7,671 bases of DNA from Saccharicrinis sp. UBA6048 (GTDB lineage: Bacteria > Bacteroidota > Bacteroidia > Bacteroidales > Marinilabiliaceae): assembly GCA_002429115.1 (NCBI GenBank), contig DIYS01000049.1, positions 1-7,671 of the forward strand. Reading direction: 5' to 3'. Below are positions 5,458 through 7,671 of the stretch, piece after piece. A program made the position numbers and the translations under genes. Under the pieces are notes generated by a model. It did not search any database. It had not been told where the DNA came from and saw nothing but the letters and a program-made list of their open reading frames with translations. Every line of letters begins with the position of its first letter. Position 1 is the first letter of the stretch.

Positions 5458-5465
5458 TAATTTTG
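5458..5465 (+). promoter_or_regulatory. Orphan + strand TAnnTTTG box
   Basis: TAATTTTG matches the consensus and is followed by TCCATCA, exactly as at the DUF134 promoter (the 12-mer TTTTGTCCATCA is at both 591-602 and 5461-5472). No + strand gene follows: the nearest ATG gives only a two-codon frame, and beyond it lies the 3' end of a - strand gene. It may drive a small or antisense RNA, or be a chance match. Confidence 0.25.
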
Positions 5466-5566
5466 TCCATCATCGTTTAATGGATTGAAAATTGAGCTTG
5501 CTCAGAACCAAACGTACTTATTTAGTTGTCAAGCAGAAATTAATAACAGACAATAGTTTTGTGGAA

Positions 5567-6055
5567 TTACTTATTAAACTTCTTAAATGCCACTTCAACA
5601 GGTGAATCCGGCGGTAAAAAGGTAAATTTAATTTTACTGTTTTTACTTTTTACCCAACTGGCAAAGTCATTAAATTCGCCATTCTGAACCACACTGGTGA
5701 ACTTCAATACCTTTATTTTACCACCTAGACCTAATTGATATTTGATTCTATTTCTACTGAAAACAGGATACCGAAACTGATGCTGAAGTTCTAAAATATT
5801 ATGGTAGGCTATGGTAGTTTGGCTTCGAGTGATGAGGTGATTCACAATGATTCCATTTTCCGTTAAATCAATTGATGTCAATCGTGACATTAATCGGATG
5901 AGCAAAGTTGACAGTAATAGTAGAATTACTATTCCTGCGAGAATAACAGTGGAGTTTTCAGTACGTAATGTCAGAATGGCACAAATAACTATTAGTACTA
6001 AAACAGGCATTATTTTGTCGAAGAGGAAGTAATTGTTTGAGGCGTATCTGGTCAT
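5567..6055 (-). CDS. Two-helix membrane protein with PH-like C-terminal half
   Basis: A 162-aa protein of unknown function. Two hydrophobic helices (about 14-30 and 36-55) form a hairpin near the N-terminus. The remaining 105 residues are strand-rich and soluble: SIDLTENGIIVNHLITRSQTTI, then IAYHNILELQHQFR, then KIKVLKFTSVV. This strand order after a TM pair resembles the bacterial PH-like (DUF304/YdbT-type) arrangement, but the similarity is by eye only. The C-terminus ends in a basic, Phe-rich tail. It starts 12 bases after the stop of the TonB-domain gene, so the two are almost certainly one transcript and the soluble domain probably acts at the inner membrane. No catalytic motif is seen. 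Confidence 0.75.
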   Translation of the reverse strand: MTRYASNNYFLFDKIMPVLVLIVICAILTLRTENSTVILAGIVILLLLSTLLIRLMSRLTSIDLTENGIIVNHLITRSQTTIAYHNILELQHQFRYPVFSRNRIKYQLGLGGKIKVLKFTSVVQNGEFNDFASWVKSKNSKIKFTFLPPDSPVEVAFKKFNK

Positions 6056-6067
6056 TGGGTATTCACT

Positions 6068-6925
6068 TTATTGAGGATCTACATGAATAGGGATTTTATA
6101 TCGAATAGGAACTTTTTTGCCTTCATGTTCAGCCGGTTTCCAATCAGGCATTGAATTAATAACTTTCACTATGCTTTGTTCAAAAGTAGATAACTTGTCT
6201 GAATACAAAGGTTCAACAATCTCTACATTAACAGTATTGCCAAACGTATCAATTACGAATGTAACCGTTGCACTGGTTGTAGGGTGATCTTCTGAGTCAT
6301 ATTTAATTCCGTTAGCCAGGAAATTGCCAAAGGCACTTTCACCACCTGGAAATTCAGGCATTGTCTCTGCAATATATAATACTTGCCTGCCCTGAATCGT
6401 ATCGACAGAGGTTGGTTTTTCACTATCTAAACTCTCGAATTTTAAAGGATAATCTGTCCCATTAATACATCCTATATAGTACTTATTCTTATAGTCCCCA
6501 AAATCTTCAAGTTTTTCAGTATATTTCATAGTATTGAGGTCAAAAAAGTAACGACCAAACGAATCCTCCATTACAATTAATTTATTACCTGAATCATAAT
6601 ACAATTCGATATAGGTACGCCCACCCCAATTTAATGTCATATCAATTGTATCGGTCTTAGAAGATTGAGTTTCAAATAGAATCTTTCGGTTGTATTCAGC
6701 GAGAAATGGATGGATTAACTGTTGTCCATAGCTAATTTTTAAATCTATTTTTTCTATTTCAAACGAAATGAATGTCCATGGTTCATCATCAGGGTTCCAG
6801 TTTTTAATCCGTTCATCAAGCATTATCATTATGCTATCAACCAAGGCAGAATCAGTTTTTGTTTGTGCTTGGGTATTATATATTAGCGAAATGTGTATGA
6901 ATGTAATTGCTAGGTATTTAATCAT
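6068..6925 (-). CDS. Secreted protein with C-terminal TonB-like domain
   Basis: A 285-aa protein with an N-terminal signal peptide (about 1-20, MIKYLAITFIHISLIYNTQA, probable cleavage before Q21). A middle region of unknown type with charged and aromatic strands spans 25-175. A TonB C-terminal domain (about 186-281) follows. It is recognised by ETMPEFPGGESAFGNFL, a strand/turn series TVTFVIDTFGNTVNVEIVEP, the helix TFEQSIVKVINSMP and DWKPAEHEGKKVPIRYKIPI, the typical Bacteroidota MPxFPGG...W.PA..xGK.V....IPI pattern. It lacks the N-terminal anchor and Pro-rich spacer of a true TonB, so it is unlikely to energise outer-membrane receptors. It may be a periplasmic binding or signalling module. 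The 2-TM gene upstream ends 40 bases before this start, and the PH-like gene begins 12 bases after its stop. Confidence 0.85.
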   Translation of the reverse strand: MIKYLAITFIHISLIYNTQAQTKTDSALVDSIMIMLDERIKNWNPDDEPWTFISFEIEKIDLKISYGQQLIHPFLAEYNRKILFETQSSKTDTIDMTLNWGGRTYIELYYDSGNKLIVMEDSFGRYFFDLNTMKYTEKLEDFGDYKNKYYIGCINGTDYPLKFESLDSEKPTSVDTIQGRQVLYIAETMPEFPGGESAFGNFLANGIKYDSEDHPTTSATVTFVIDTFGNTVNVEIVEPLYSDKLSTFEQSIVKVINSMPDWKPAEHEGKKVPIRYKIPIHVDPQ

Positions 6926-6965
6926 CTTTTGCAGATATTATTATTCGAAGCTTATTATATGATTA

Positions 6966-7463
6966 CTAATCTTTTTCAATACTCAATAAATACTTGCTCT
7001 TTGGGGCATAATAAAAACTAACCAGATCTCCTTCCGAACAATTTTCAAACAACACCTTATCGACCCTGTAAAGAGTGTTATCAACTATAAAATCAAATCG
7101 TGTGAATTCGTTCATTGGATTGTTATGAGGTCGCGTGGTCATATTCCCACTACCTGCTTCAAAGTCACGTTTTGACTGTTTTCTTTGAAGTACCTTTCGT
7201 TCAGCTACCTTTCTGTTGTTTCTGATATCTTCATAGTATTTGCCATTCATACGATGACTCACCCAAATTGAAAAAGCAATACAGGCCAGAATAATTATTC
7301 CATCTAATTCAGTAAAACTGATCTCATTGAAATCATAAAAAGAATGATGAATTATTAGAGCTATATTGCTTAGTAGCACAAATAAGAAAACCGGAAGGAG
7401 GTAGCCCATTCTGCATTGATGCCGCAGTTCTTTAATGTCGGCTTGTGTTAATGATTTGGTCAT
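6966..7463 (-). CDS. Hypothetical two-helix membrane protein
   Basis: A 165-aa protein I do not recognise. A polar N-terminus (1-18) is followed by two hydrophobic helices (about 19-38 and 54-70). A strongly basic, probably helical linker comes next (75-100, KVAERKVLQRKQSKR), then a strand-rich C-terminal segment (120-163, FDFIVDNTLYRVDKVLFENCSEGDLVSFYYAPKSKYLLSIE). The last part looks like a small SH3/OB-like barrel, but this is an impression only. The layout, two helices then a soluble beta domain, parallels the protein at 5567-6055. The ATG at 7463 has no SD sequence. The gene is first of three - strand genes and may be the operon head, since 87 bases separate it from a possible upstream gene end. 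Confidence 0.75.
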   Translation of the reverse strand: MTKSLTQADIKELRHQCRMGYLLPVFLFVLLSNIALIIHHSFYDFNEISFTELDGIIILACIAFSIWVSHRMNGKYYEDIRNNRKVAERKVLQRKQSKRDFEAGSGNMTTRPHNNPMNEFTRFDFIVDNTLYRVDKVLFENCSEGDLVSFYYAPKSKYLLSIEKD

Positions 7464-7527
7464 AATGGTTTGAAATTAATTTATTTCGATGATTTAACAA
7501 ATAGGATTACTGAATTACCTGCCTAAC

Positions 7528-7541
7528 GAAAATTCATTTTC
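7528..7541. repeat. Short inverted repeat upstream of the 7463 gene
   Basis: GAAAAT and ATTTTC form two 6-bp arms around a 2-bp centre. It lies 65 bases upstream of the ATG at 7463 and 10 bases after the stop of the possible upstream gene. There is no T-run, so it is not a terminator. It may be an operator, but AT-rich dyads of this size also arise by chance. Confidence 0.2.
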
Positions 7542-7550
7542 TAATGATTT

Positions 7551-7670
7551 TTAAGAGCAGACTAGTATCTTTAAACAAATTAAAAGAGACTTGAAACAAC
7601 CAGATATTCTAACTTTGTTATCTGCTTCAGAAGGTTTAATTACAAAATGTTGACCATCTCCCGTTTTTAA
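7551..7670 (-). CDS. Possible C-terminal end of a further - strand gene (5' end outside window)
   Basis: One - strand frame is open from the right edge for 39 codons to a TAA at 7551-7553. The first 24 residues (TGDGQHFVIKPSEADNKVRI within them) look like real protein with a beta pattern, while the last 15 (CFKSLLICLKILVCS) have a different, Cys/Leu-rich character, as if read past a frameshift or a lost stop. The other - strand frames close within 12 codons or less. No family is recognised. If real, it would be the upstream neighbour of the 7463 gene in the same direction. Confidence 0.3.
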   Translation of the reverse strand, partial: LKTGDGQHFVIKPSEADNKVRISGCFKSLLICLKILVCS

Positions 7671-7671
7671 C

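Larger units (their letters stand above)
5258..5566. other. 309-bp gene-free stretch with repeats, hairpins and promoter-like boxes
   Basis: No plausible coding frame is seen on either strand. From left to right it holds an 85-bp imperfect palindrome with GTATCAA repeats (5271-5355), a 9-base direct repeat AATACACTG at 5261-5269 and 5366-5374, a GC-rich hairpin (5379-5395), a - strand TATTTTTG box (5428-5435), a + strand TAATTTTG box (5458-5465) and a small TGAGC/GCTCA dyad (5493-5504). The transporter leader would run through the first three of these. The remainder, 5505-5566, shows nothing notable. Confidence 0.6.

Overview
The window looks like chromosomal DNA of a low-GC Bacteroidota bacterium, probably of the Cytophagales/Cyclobacteriaceae type. 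This is inferred from the AT-rich composition, promoter boxes of the Bacteroidota type (TAnnTTTG), start codons mostly without a Shine-Dalgarno sequence, and a secreted protein with a TonB C-terminal domain. No tRNA, rRNA, CRISPR array, transposase or phage gene is visible.

Left part (1-1613). The tail of an unidentified + strand gene runs convergently into a hotdog-fold acyl-CoA thioesterase gene (- strand). The thioesterase and a three-gene + strand operon diverge from one compact intergenic region. That region has a perfect 14-bp inverted repeat placed exactly midway between two identical, oppositely facing TATTTTTG boxes. The operon encodes a DUF134/UPF0251 helix-turn-helix protein with a C-terminal four-Cys motif, a 71-aa Cys-rich zinc-ribbon-like protein, and a NifX/NifB-type dinitrogenase cofactor-domain protein with a His/Cys-rich tail. 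No nitrogenase gene is present, so a role in iron-sulfur or metal handling is more likely than nitrogen fixation. The operon ends at a clear intrinsic terminator that lies inside the last codons of the convergent photolyase gene.

Middle part (1597-5566), all - strand. An EamA/DMT transporter gene is followed by an atypical SDR-DUF2867 gene and a class I CPD photolyase gene. The last two overlap by ATGA and are probably translationally coupled. Upstream of the transporter is a 309-bp gene-free stretch. It holds an 85-bp imperfect palindrome with internal GTATCAA repeats, a strong GC hairpin, and a second pair of divergent TAnnTTTG boxes, one of which faces no visible gene.

Right part (5567-7671), all - strand. 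Three closely spaced genes encode a two-helix membrane protein, a secreted protein with a TonB C-terminal domain, and another two-helix membrane protein with a PH-like C-terminal half. None has an assignable specific function. The window may end in the 3' end of one more - strand gene.

The most interesting parts are the DUF134/Cys-rich/NifX-like operon with its symmetric divergent promoter and slippery A-run, and the structured leader of the transporter gene. Neither can be proved to be a new system from the sequence alone.
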